A stretch of DNA of 64,000 bases from Amorphophallus konjac (Eukaryota; Streptophyta; Magnoliopsida; Alismatales; Araceae). The stretch is taken from positions 147,874,732 to 147,938,731 of the forward strand of contig CM040117.1 in assembly GCA_022559845.1 (NCBI GenBank), written 5' to 3'. The translations under genes were made by a program, and so were the position numbers. This document shows, one piece after another, positions 46,979 through 58,260 of the stretch. Within the stretch, counting starts at the first letter, position 1. Every line of letters begins with the position of its first letter. Under the pieces are notes generated by a model. It was not told the DNA's origin, searched no databases, and saw only the letters and a list, made by a program, of their open reading frames with translations.

Positions 46979-48413
46979 ATTCTCCACGGGTGGGTCCTCT
47001 ATCCATCGGTACCAATTTTGCGTCAATCCGACATCGGATCTGGCCGCAAGAAATCTTTTCGTGAAGGCGTACAGTTTAGATCCGAGGACAGGCCAGCAAC
47101 TCAGTCCGAGAATTAATTCCTCAGAAAAAATGTTGGCCCACCTTCGGTGATCGCAGCTCTTGGAGGTCGATCGGCAACCCATCAGAAGCGTCCCAGTCAG
47201 TCGCCGCAGCAAGGAGTTGACCGGAAGTCGTCATCCCAGTTGTTGAGTTCCCTTGCTGTACCGAGTTGGAACAGTACCGAGTCGGATCAGCAGCCCTTCT
47301 CCGGCCCAAATTGCTTCCCATCAACCCGAGTCGTTACTCCTGGGTCCGCCATTGTAGCCCTTTACCTTCCTGTATGGAGTGGGTAATTAAATTCACCGCT
47401 GTAATTATTTATTTACTATACACCGGGAGTACGAGCTTCGGCCGGGATCGTCTTCCCCACGCCCGGAGCGTGGAGGTAAACTCGCCTCCCTCTTTATCGC
47501 ATTTGCTTATCATACTTTTGAATGCCGTTGCTAGAGTGATAGGAACGTAGCTCGCTATATTATTTCAATCACCGCTGCAAGAGAGTGAGTATGACTCGTC
47601 CCGTGACTCAATCCGAGTACACGCGGAAGAGCCGAGTACCCTTGACTCATTGCCGGTTTCTCAACCACGCACGATCTCGCGTTTCCCTCGCTAGGGACGA
47701 GTGGCGAGCTAGAGTCCCAGGTTCGCGTGTCCGTCCCGCATCAGCTGATATGCCCAGATCCGGTGTCAGATCGAGACGCGGTTGGCACCGTTGGAAAGAG
47801 GACTCAAAAATCTACGACATATGTTGATTTCAGATCCATCCAGTAAAAGGATTGTTAATGAAAATGACTGTGGCACTGACACTTTTCTGGCTCGGAATCC
47901 AGATCCAGTCGAACAGGAGGGGAGCTGTCTGAAGATGATTTTTGACTGAGGGGTTGGCGATGGATTTTGGGCTTGTGGAATTTATGGGTCGAAGAGGACT
48001 ATGTGGGAGACGTACATAATTATTTTGGGAATTTTCAGAGGTGTTTTGAGGGGTGGTAAAAATAGAAGAACAGGACTCTATCCTGCAGATTTGCAACCAG
48101 GCAGATTGCGAGGGGTAGGAAGAATGACCTAGGAGGGGCAAACGGGATCGGAATGGAACAAAATTTATATTGGTGAAAAGCTAACACGAAGGGGGACAAC
48201 CCCTCAAAATCTCAACTCGATAAGAGCTGTGGACTGGGAGCACCAACCTGTTCTTTAGGCTACTGTTCTAGATTTCATGGTTTAGGACAGCAGGGTGATG
48301 GTGGCTTGTGGCGGCTCGTTGGCGGCTCCGATGGCGGCGGCGGCGGCGGTGGCAGAGCTTCACACTCCAGGGAAGAGGTAGAAGTTGGATTCACTTCAAT
48401 ATTTATGGCTTCA

Positions 48414-50332
48414 TGATGCGGGACAGGATGCGAACCTGGGACTCTAGCTCGCGGACGTCCCTAAGCGAGGGAAATGCGTGGATCTGCGCGGTTGAGGAAC
48501 CGGCAATGAGTCAGGGGTATCGGCTTTTCTGTGTGTACTCGGATTGAGTCACGGGACGGGTCACACTCACTCTCTCCCAAGGGTGATTGAAATAATATAA
48601 CAAGCTAATTAACCTATCACTTGCAAGCAACGGCATATAGAAATATATACGAGTAAAGCAAATGCCAAAGAGGGGAGCGGAAACGATACCTCCACGCTAC
48701 CAGGCGTGGGGAAGGCGACCCCGGCCAAGACTCGTACTCCCAGTACAAACAATTACAATAATTACATAAATGAATTCTACTATCCACTCAATGTAGGGTG
48801 GTAAAGGGCTACACGTGGGACCCAGGAGTAGAGAACTTGGGTTGACGGGCAGCAAGCCGGAAGGGCTTTCGGACCGGAGGTGGGCTGCTGGTCCGACTCG
48901 GTACTGTTCAAACTCGATGGATAGCAAGTGAACTCGACTGCTGGGACGGCGGCTTCCGGACATCTCCTTGCTACGATGACTAGCTGGGACGCTGCTGGGG
49001 GGTTGCCGGTCGATCCCCGGGAGCGGCGGTCGTTGGTTCATAGCCGAGGATTTATGGGAGAATTAACTCCCAACTCTATTCTGCAGTCCTACCTCATGAC
49101 AGATCTGCGCGCCTCCACAAAAATAATTGTTATGCCCAGATCCGGAGGTGTATCGAGGCGAGGTTGGCACCATTGGACAGAGGACTCAAAGGGATACATC
49201 ATAAATTAATTTCACATCCTTCCAGCAAACGAATTGGAAATGAAAACCACTGTGGCACAGTTGTTTCTGCTGGGTAAGATTACAGACAGTCAGGACAGAC
49301 AAGGAGCTCCCTGAAAATGGCTTTTGACCGATAGGGAAGGGGTGGATCTGGATCTTGGGGATTTTATGGTGGATAGAGGGGGATGTGTGGGACGTGCTTA
49401 AATTTTTTGGGATTTTTTGGAGATGGTTAATGGGACGGGAAAAATATAACAACGGAGTACAATCCCGCAGATCTGATGATGGGCAGACTGTCAGGGGTGG
49501 AACTAAAAGAGTGGAAAAAATAGCAAACGGTGGCAGATGGACTAGAAATTTAAAATAGGAGGAGGTAGCAACAAGGGGGACGATCTATCAAAATTTAAAG
49601 ATCATCTGATACACGGATTGGGAGGACCAACCTTTTCTTTGAGCTCCTATCCTGGATCTCGGAATCTTGGACGGCACTTCAAAGAACTGGCTGTGGCGGC
49701 TCGATGGCGACACGAACGGAGGCAGCCACGGCGGTGGCTGGAAGTCGCATCCAGTGGAGATGATAGAGGTGGAAGTCACTCACAGAATCAAGGCTTCACA
49801 CCTTGGATTTGATGCAACAATCACAGCTGCAAGAAGGGGAGAGAGGGGCGTCCTTGGGCTCTTGGGATTTTCACCAAATTTCTTCTCATTAATTGTCAAA
49901 ATAATAAAAATACATGAGTTTTATAGACCTAACTAAATGACCATCACTACCCTCAGATCTAGGGTTAGGGAGGGGCAATTAAGGGATGAGAATATTTAAT
50001 TCATTTTCCCTTCTCCCATGTGGTCAAAACAACATAAAAAAAGGATAAATGGCAAGTGGGCATCTTGGACTTTTCTTGGTCCAACTTTGAAAGGTCTTGG
50101 TCTAAGCCCACCTTAGACTTTGAACCACCCCACATGGGCCCTAGAGCCTAGGTGGACTAATGGGAAAGAAGGTGGGGGTCCCGCCGGGCCACATGGCCTT
50201 TTGCAAAGAAACCCACTAAAACCTAAGGACTCACACTTTGGCTTATAGTTGCCATACAATTGCAAACCCATTTAACACAAGGGTATAAATGTAAATAAAA
50301 AAGTTAGTGGTCGTACTTTTATGTCCCCATCA
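48414..50332 (-). repeat. Y LTR, duplicated left copy
   Basis: Same as 45060-46978 with a handful of substitutions. TATA on minus at 49919-49925. This copy is the one contiguous with the Y interior. Confidence 0.9.
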
Positions 50333-50347
50333 ATTCTCCACGGGTGG
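50333..50347 (-). other. Y polypurine-tract region
   Basis: Minus reading CCACCCGTGGAGAAT just before the LTR start TGATGGGGACA. The same position in D reads CGGGGGAGT. Confidence 0.55.
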
Positions 50348-50766
50348 GAGAAACTCGACCCCGTCGAGTAAGGGGTGCGGCTATGCATGTATCGCTCTAG
50401 TGGATCCGTCACCGTATCGGATAGCGCGGGTACGCTCCACTCCTAATAATCGTCACCTGCTCATCCCGTATATGTTCTTTATGCACACGCTACTGTGGAA
50501 TGAGTCTAGTGGTGGACACTCCGGGGTGGGGTCACTCTCAAAGGGAGGAGACGGCTCAAAGACTCACTAGGAATCACCGCTGGGTCCCATATTTCTCAGG
50601 CAAGTTTACAACACACGCAATAGATCCGACTTGCCTCACACTCGAAAGGGACTGACACTTGCGGGCTTGCATTAGACCGACTCGTATGCAGACTCTCACA
50701 GACTGTACGAAACAAACACTCACACATGACCCTAGGCCATACATGACCCTAGGCAAACTTAAACAC

Positions 50767-51822
50767 TCATAGTACTACTATGGCTGACGACAAAGAGATA
50801 CAAACACAAGGGACGACGTGGTGAGAATGACGGACACCATCTGCATATACCAAGTGTAAAGAAAGACTGACCCACAACTTAAGGTCGCGAGTTTCAACTC
50901 TCATCAACTGTCTCCAGTTGGAGAAGACTCGACCTCGGGTATAGAAATGTGTGAGGACAAGGAGGTGGGTGATGGGAAAGTCATCCAGATGTTTGGTGTG
51001 AAGCATGACAAAATGGAAGTCCGGACGTTGTCTCTCGAACGCGTGGAAGAAATCAGACCATACCGTGTCAACATAGGGTGTCGACAGTGGTATGATAGTG
51101 ACTAGTGGTTGAACCACTGTAGGAGAGACGGGTAAAAGCGGGATGGCTGACTGTATAGCGGCGGATGGCACATCCATCGAGGACAGAGTGGGTGAGACAG
51201 ACAGCTCCGGGATGACCGGTGGGGTTGGGGTGACTAACAAGATGGAGTCGCTGGGTGGCGCCTCACCCTGGCCCACTAGGCACTCTTTGGGATCGCTCTC
51301 TAGCCCCAAAACATCGGCGAGGTACTCCTCGGCCAACTCTTGGTCAGCCTCGTAACTCACTAGAGTAAGTCCGGGTGGGATATCCTCCGAATGTGTGTCC
51401 TCTAAGGTAGGGGAATGTGAAGGACACTGGTCGGGGAAGTGGCTACTCCCACTATAGGTGGCCACATGAGCGGGCTGGCTATGGGTGGCCTGAGAGGCGG
51501 GCTGGCAATGGGTGGCCAGAGGGGCGGGCTGGGCAGCAGGCGCCTGAGGGGCCGGAACAGCTCCGGGGAGCTCCTGGCGGGGGATTCTTCCCACACTCTC
51601 TAACTTTCCAAACATTCCTTGGACAGATCGGTCGAAAGCCTCGGCACGGTCCTCCATGGCCTTGAAGCAGCCCACCAAGCGGTCGATATGCTCCCTACTA
51701 ATTTGGTCAGACCTATCCACGCGCTACATGAGTAGAGCAAACAAGTCATCCAGGGATCGGCCTCCCTGGGTGGCACCTCGGGGTTCACCCATAGTGTCAG
51801 GGTGATAGTACTGGGTACCCAT
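50767..51822 (-). pseudogene. Y open reading frame of unknown function (gag-position)
   Basis: From ATG 51822 (MGTQYYHPDTMGEPR) on minus, with one TAG (51721-51723), then open for 317 codons. After the stop: a helical, charged segment (SREHIDRLVGCFKAMEDRAEAFDRSV written in part: REHIDRLVGCFKAMEDR), then a proline/alanine/glutamine/histidine-rich linker, an acidic stretch, and a C-terminal block with WSDFFHAF and FYTRGRVFSNW. No zinc knuckle, protease or RT motif. Its place, first after the primer site, is that of gag, but I do not recognise a gag domain. Confidence 0.5.
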
Positions 51823-52122
51823 GGGGAATTGGGGAACTTATGGGTGGGTTGGACATGCAGACACTCGGGACAAGACAACTGACTCCCTAATGGACTAGAC
51901 ACGACCCTAAAATAATAATGCAAAGTTGGAATGCAGACTCGACTACAAACCTAGACTCAACCAGTATCTGGTACGTGGCGGAGGTTTGATCTGAAGATTG
52001 CACTCACGCAAGTGTGCTACCTTCCGAATAGGTGTAACCTATCATTCCAGAGGCACCTTTTAATATACCGGGTATTGGAATGCAATGCGACACCTTGGAT
52101 CGACTACCCTAGACTCTAACCC

Positions 52123-52134
52123 GCTCTGATACCA
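52123..52134 (-). other. Y primer-binding site
   Basis: Minus TGGTATCAGAGC, three bases after the LTR end at 52138: tRNA-Met primer. Confidence 0.88.
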
Positions 52135-52137
52135 ATT

Positions 52138-54056
52138 TGATGTGGGACGGAACGCGAACCTGGGACTCTAGCTCACGGACGTCCCTAAGCGAGGGAAACA
52201 CGTGGATCTGCGCGGTTGAGGAACCGGCAATGAGTCCGGGGTATCGGATTTTCCGCGTGTACTCGGATTAAGTCACAGGACGGGTCACACTCACTCTCTC
52301 GCAGCGGTGATTGAAATAATATAACGAGCTAATTAACCTATCACTTGCAAGCAGTGGCATATAGAAATATATATGAGTAAAGCAAATGCCAAAGAGGGGA
52401 GCGGAAACGATACCTCCACGCTATCGGGCGTAGGGAAGGCGACCCCAGCCAAGACTCGTACTGCCAGTACAAACAATTACAATAATTACATAAATGAATT
52501 CTACTGTCTACTCCATGTAGGGAGGTAAAGGGCTACACGTGGGACCCGAGAGTAGAGAACTCGGGTTGACAGGCAACAAGCCGGAAGGGCTTTCGGGCCG
52601 GAGGTGGGCTGCTGGTCCGACTCGGTACTGTTCAAACTCGATGGATAGCAAGTGAACTCGACTACTGGGACGGCGGCTTCCGGACATCTCCTTACTACGA
52701 TGACTAGCTGGGACGCTGCTGGGGGGTTGCCGGTCGATCCCCGGGAGCGGCGGTCGTTGGTTCATAGCCGAGGATTTATGGGAGAATTAACTCCCAACTC
52801 TATTCTGCAGTCCTACCTCAGGACAGATCTGCGCGCCTCCACAAAAATAATTGTTATGCCCAGATCCGGAGGTGGATCGAGGCGAGGTTGGCACCATTGG
52901 ACAGAGGACTCAAAGGGATACATCATAAATTAATTTCACATCCTTCCAGCAAACGAATTGGAAATGAAAACCACTGTGGCACAGTTGTTTCTGCTGGGTA
53001 AGATTACAGACAGTCAGGACAGACAAGGAGCTCCCTGAAAATGGCTTTTGACCGATAGGGAAGGGGTGGATCTGGATCTTAGGGATTTTATAGTGGATAG
53101 AGGAGGATGTGTGGGACGTGCTCAAAGTTTTTGGGATTTTTTGGAGATGTTTAATGGGACGGGAAAAATATAACAACAGAGTACTATCCCGCAGATCTGA
53201 TGATGGGCAGATTATCAGGGGTGGAACTAAAAGACTGGGAAAAATAGCAAATGGTGGCAGATGGATAGGAAATTTAAAATTGGAGGAGGTAACAACAAGG
53301 GGAACGATCTATCAAAATTTGAAGATCATCAGATACACGGATTGGGAGTACCAACCTTTTATTTGAGCTCATGTCCTTGATCTCGGAATCTTGGACAGCA
53401 CTTCAAAGAATGGGCTGTGGCGGCTCGACGGCGGCACGAATGGAGGCGGCACGGCGGTGGCTGGAAGTCGCATCCAGCAGAGGTGATAGAGGTGGGAGTC
53501 ACTCCCAGAATCAAGGCTTCACACCTTGGATTTGATGCAACAATCACAGCTGTAAGAAGGGGAGAGAGGGGCGCCCTTGGGCTCTTGGGATTTTCACCAA
53601 ATTTCTTCTCATTAATTGTCAAAATAATAAAAATACATGAGTTTTATAGACCTAACTAAATGACCATCACTACCCTCAGATCTAGGGTTAGGGAGGGGCA
53701 ATTAAGGGATGAGAATATTTAATTCATTTTCCCTTCTCCCATGTGGTCAAAACAACATAAAAAAAGGATAAATGGCAAGTGGGCATCTTGGACTTTTCTT
53801 GGTCCAACTTTGAAAGGTCTTGGTCTAAGCCCACCTTAGACTTTGAACCACCCCACATGGGCCCTAGAGCCTAGGTGGACTAATGGGAAAGAAGGTGGGG
53901 GTCCCGCCGGGCCACATGGCCTTTTGCAAAGAAACCCACTAAAACCTAAGGACTCACACTTTGGCTTATAGTTGCCATACAATTGCAAACCCATTTAACA
54001 CAAGGGTATAAATGTAAATAAAAAAAGTTAGTGGCCCTACTTTTATGTCCCCATCA
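52138..54056 (-). repeat. Y 5' LTR (right copy)
   Basis: 1919 bp, + reading TGATGTGGGACGG to TGTCCCCATCA. Minus TATA at 53642-53648. Several per cent diverged from the left copies, more than those are from each other. Confidence 0.9.
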
Positions 54057-54061
54057 CTTCA

Positions 54062-54643
54062 CACCCTGAATCAAGAAGGAAGAAGATGAAGAACAAGAAG
54101 AAGGGAGAGAGAAGGAGGTGCGCCCCTTGGCAATTCACATAAACTCATTCAATTTTCTTCATTAATTCCATGAAATGTGCAAATACAAGCTTATATGGAA
54201 ATAGATAAAAGACCTAAACTATCCCTAGATCTAGGGTTAGGGAGGGGCAAATGGGGGATAAGATATTAATCTCCCATGTAGTCAAATGACCATTAATAAA
54301 AAAATTACAACATGAATTAAATACTATAAAGGGGGGGCGCCCCTTTGAAAAGGGGGTAACAATTTTGAATTTTCTTTTTTTTTGTCCCCTTGGTCCAAGT
54401 ACTCCCAGGGACCAAAGACCAGCCCATAGGGCCCATGATCCTAGGTGGACCAATGGGAAAGAGGGTGGGGGACCTTGCTAGACCTACTGACTTTTTGCAA
54501 AGAAACCCAAAGATTCCTAAGGACTAACATATTGGCTTATAATTGCCATACATTTGCAACCCAATTAACCTAAGGATATAAATGCAAACAAAATGATACA
54601 AATGCAAAAATAAAATGTTAGTGCTCGGTGTTGATTCCCATCA
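54062..54643 (-). mobile_element. Older LTR B, right piece
   Basis: Parallels the last 550 bp of the Y LTR at lower identity, including the CTTGGTCCAAG, CCTAGGTGGACCAATGGG and TTGCAAAGAAACCC blocks. Ends GATTCCCATCA at 54643. It probably interrupts the Tat2 LTR to its right. Confidence 0.7.
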
Positions 54644-54648
54644 CTCAA

Positions 54649-56278
54649 GCACACTATCACATCGTGATCCCCACCAAGATGAATATTGCAAAGAGAGGCG
54701 CATTACGTATCTTGGAAAAGAAGCGGATGAGGACACTCACCAAACCAAGATAGCGCTGGTGCAAGATGAAGACGGTCTTCTAACGATCGCTAAAGGGTGA
54801 AAACGGCCGGACGACAGGCCGCTACCAGCACTGAAGCAAAGAGCGGGAAGAAGGCCTGGGTGTAGAACTGGGACGGTCTTCAATCGGCCGCATGTAGAAG
54901 AGAGACGGTCTGAGGAAGACCGCTATCTCCGGTAGACAGTCGGAGGTACACCACACAGGCTTCCAGAACTCGAGTCGGGAAACTCGATCCTCCACCCCTT
55001 CCGGCGGGCCAGGAGGGATGGGCCTCGCACTAAAACGCCTGCTGACCTGCAAGACAATACAAATGACAACAGAAGATGACCCAATTAGTTTATGTAAGTG
55101 CAATATCTATAAATGGGAACGACGAATGGAACACATAATTAAAAGGGGCAATACCAAGGGGTTTTGGGTTTTTAACCGCTATGGGGCGTGGAAAACAATA
55201 GGAGGATGAAAAAATGCTAGAATGCCAGTGAAAAATGTGCAGAAGAGTGAAGAAAAATGGAGGTGAAGTGACTAAAAATTTGACCTAAAGTGACCTAAAC
55301 TATGACTTAAAACGTGACGGAAATGGACTACTCCCGGGACCAAAAGGCTTAGAGGACGTAGAAAGCCTTGCTCCTGGGCTAGATTGTGCTCTGGAAAGCG
55401 GTAGCACTTCGACGCGAACCCTGAATCTCCCCCTCTGCATCTATGAGCCAAGGGTTCTATTTATAGACACTTGAAACCCTATCTCGAATGGAGGGCTCTT
55501 GGGTGGGAATTAGCCTTGGATTATTTTGAATAAAATGAAGATAAAACTCCCAGCCGCCAACAAGGTCAAACGGAGCTCAATTTGGCTCAAAATCCGAGGA
55601 GAAATCCGCGGATCAAGTAACCATTTTGACCACGGATAGAGAGAGAAACCACCCGTCGAAGCAGGAATCTCGGTGGCTAAAAACGGTCCATCGATAGATT
55701 GCCCAGAAAACTAAGCGGCCCAACGACCGACCGCCATTCTCCTGGCCGTTAGAAAATAAAAAAAAATAGGATAATGATGCTCAATTATCCAAGGACCAAG
55801 TCGAAACAAGAATTCTCGCCAAGTAGAAACGGTTCTTGATGGACCACCAGCTTTATGGGGCGATCTATCGGGAGACCATTTATAAAAATAATAGGTCGAC
55901 GCAGAAGGAGTCAGGTCGACGCTGGAAAGAGTGAGGTCGACGCAGAGAAGGGACATGTCGACGCAGGAAATGAAAAACGGTCGTTAATAGACCGCCACCC
56001 TCCTGAAACGGCCTATCGTGAGACCGTTATTAAGGTGGCCATTTAAGAAGAAAATAAAATAGGAAATAAGCATACTCAGCCCAAAGACCTGGTCAAACCA
56101 AGTTCCATTAAGCCCAAACTCAAGAAAACATGGGAGAAAGCCCAACTAGGGAGAAAATACCCATAAAATAGGCCACAAAACCATCAGAAAATGACTCAAT
56201 AAATGACGGACAACTTGGGACATCATAAATGAAGGTAAGAAAGAGACTCAACTCACAGGTAAAAAATGGGTGTCAACA
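54649..56278 (-). mobile_element. Tat2 LTR (incomplete), minus orientation
   Basis: In minus reading it begins TGTTGACACCC at 56278, right after a purine tract, and has a TATA (TATAAATA, 55458-55465). Palindromes with CGGTC/GACCG arms are scattered at 54762-54950 and 55685-56033. A TGTTGACACCC start with an antisense extra gene next to it suggests a Tat-lineage element. The other end is lost at LTR B. ORFs in this stretch are chance. Confidence 0.55.
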
Positions 56279-56290
56279 GATGTCCCTCCT
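56279..56290 (-). other. Tat2 polypurine tract
   Basis: Minus AGGAGGGACATC immediately before the LTR start. It shows that the element interior lies to the right. Confidence 0.6.
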
Positions 56291-57368
56291 TAACATCCTC
56301 TTTATAGAGGAGCGAGCGGAGGTGAAGCAAAGGCGTAATGGAAACATAGAGATGAAGCAGAACTGCAGCGGAGCGGACTGAAAAGTGGGCGTTAAGGTAA
56401 ACGACACCCGTTCCTAACCAACGAGTGATAGGAATCTTCTGGAAAACTCTGAGCCAGTCATACGGAACGATTAAACCAAAATGACACCAATCTGGAGGAA
56501 CTAACTAAAAAAATAGAAAGGAAACACGATCAACCTCATTGGGGGACACAATCCACGGACCAATGAGGGGATCAGAATAAGCAGTAGCGGAAAGTAAAAG
56601 AAAGCAGACTAAACTCCAGAAAGGGACTCTCAGCCAACCAACCAAGCGAAAGGATTGAAGCAAAACCTTCCGACTCTAAATGGAATAATCTTCCTTACCA
56701 AGACCTCAGACGCACAATTATCCATCATCAATGAGACACTTTAAACTGATTATGGGTCATGAATGCTAAAAATGCGCATGATTCATGCTGGGCTAAAATA
56801 AAGAAATCATTAAAATGAATGCAAAGAAAGAAAAAATAAAATAAAAAAGTACTCGAGAATAATATCGCTAGATTGGATTAATCAGGGTCAGGGCACTATT
56901 TGCAACCACGGCGTGCGAAATAGAACCATCGTCCCCTAACTTTACCCAACCTAATGGCCTAACCAACGATTAAACATGTGCACCTAGATCATCATCATTT
57001 TTGGTAAAGGGGAACATCAGATCCCAGCACACAGGAATGACCGGTCAGTTCTCGAGATAATATAGCATAGATACCATATAGTAATGCATCAAGGGATACG
57101 GGATGCGAAATACTTACCTGACTTACCTTGAAGGATTGAGGCATGGCATAGCATGACAGAAGATTCTGTATTTTAACATTAGTCAAATAGCCAAGACATC
57201 AAACAGAGGGCATAAGCATTAATTAATCATAACAAGATATGGCCTTTAAAATAAAACGGTCTGAGCATGACCGCATAAACCTCAAGAACATTCACGAGAA
57301 AAATCGTATAATCCATTGAAACGGTCATATGGTAGTCCACCTGAACGCACAACGACGGCCATGACTCA
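56291..57368. other. Tat2 non-coding interior, upstream of the extra gene
   Basis: No gene. A-rich, with palindromic CGGTC/GACC units near 57258-57350. Confidence 0.45.
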
Positions 57369-57391
57369 ACCGTTTATATTATATAAACGGT
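57369..57391 (+). promoter_or_regulatory. TATA box inside a perfect palindrome
   Basis: Arms ACCGTTTATA and TATAAACGGT around TTA. TATATAAA is 57380-57387. A pyrimidine-rich leader follows to the ATG at 57562. The symmetrical TATA could serve both directions. Confidence 0.65.
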
Positions 57392-57561
57392 CGAGCGATA
57401 GACCACTTAATAACCGCCAGTTTCAAAAAAAAGAAAACTGCCCTATCATCTCCCCTGTCTTCCCCATCTCACACACCCACAACCGAAGCCCACCACCGAG
57501 CCATCAAGAGCCTTCCCTTCAAACTCCCTTCCCCTCTTAGCTCCCTCTTTCTAGCCCTCAA

Positions 57562-58202
57562 ATGAGGCGTAAGAAACAAGCATTGATGTGGCTAAAGCGC
57601 CGAACGGCTCGGGAAAGGGAAGCTCAACCGCCGGCGAACCCCTCTGGAGGAGGTGGTGCCGCCGTCGGCCAAGGCCGCCGAGGAAGGAGCTCCCACGGTC
57701 GTTGGGGCACCGGAGGAGGTAGAAACAACGCAGGAAGGTGGAGCAGCCGCCATGGAGGCCGAGAAACCAACCAGAGGGGCTTCCACGTCCGAGGTAGGCC
57801 ACGGACCCCAAAATCTCCAATTTCAAATTTTGATGGGTAGATGGAGTTTAGACGGGGTAGAGAGGGGTCACACCAACCCCTGGAACCAAATGTGAGGGCC
57901 CTTTGGGCCATTTCCAGAGATGGGGGAAGGGGTGGAATACCATTCGCAGTGGCGAACCAGACACGGTCCTACCAGGGACCGCTCAGGGAGTAGGACGGTC
58001 TGTCCATGATCGTTAGGTGGCACCGACCTTCAAAGGTCGAAAAATGGTCTTAACCAGGCCGCTCAGAATCAAAACGGTCTCCAACAGACCGCTAGGTAGA
58101 CATAAACGGTCAGAGGGCGACCGTTGGGATTGTAGAGCAGTCCACAGAAGACCATTAGGAGGGTGGAAAATGGTCCTATGATGACCGCCTCCTTAACAGA
58201 TA

Positions 58203-58260
<58 letters not shown>

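Larger units (their letters stand above)
43656..46993 (+). repeat. 3.34-kb tandem duplication, copy 1
   Basis: Almost identical to 46994-50347 (about 17 substitutions and a 16-bp deletion in this copy near 43918). It includes part of the + LTR, 670 bp of older LTR B, the TSD CTTCA, the left LTR of element Y and 15 bases of Y interior. Little or no homology at the breakpoints. Confidence 0.92.
46994..50347 (+). repeat. 3.34-kb tandem duplication, copy 2
   Basis: 3354 bp. It retains the 16 bases missing in copy 1, which are also present in the homologous Y LTR, so copy 1 is the derived one there. It carries a second left LTR (48414-50332). Confidence 0.92.
45060..54056 (-). mobile_element. Element Y: short non-autonomous LTR retrotransposon (with internal duplication)
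   Basis: LTRs of 1919 bp at 45060-46978 (3' LTR in minus sense) and 52138-54056 (5' LTR), TSD CTTCA at 45055-45059 and 54057-54061. Ends are TGATG...CATCA. An extra LTR (48414-50332) and flank come from the tandem duplication. The interior is only 1805 bp (50333-52137): one ORF, no pol. The end next to the 3' LTR resembles the same place in chromovirus D (CTCGAC...GTCGAG block), so Y is probably a deletion derivative of a D-like element, moved in trans. Confidence 0.82.

Noticed and set aside
57562..57840. Separate glycine/arginine-rich 92-codon protein
   Set aside because: Better read as the frameshifted first exon of the PMD gene: the neighbouring frame ends at a GT donor in phase with exon 2.
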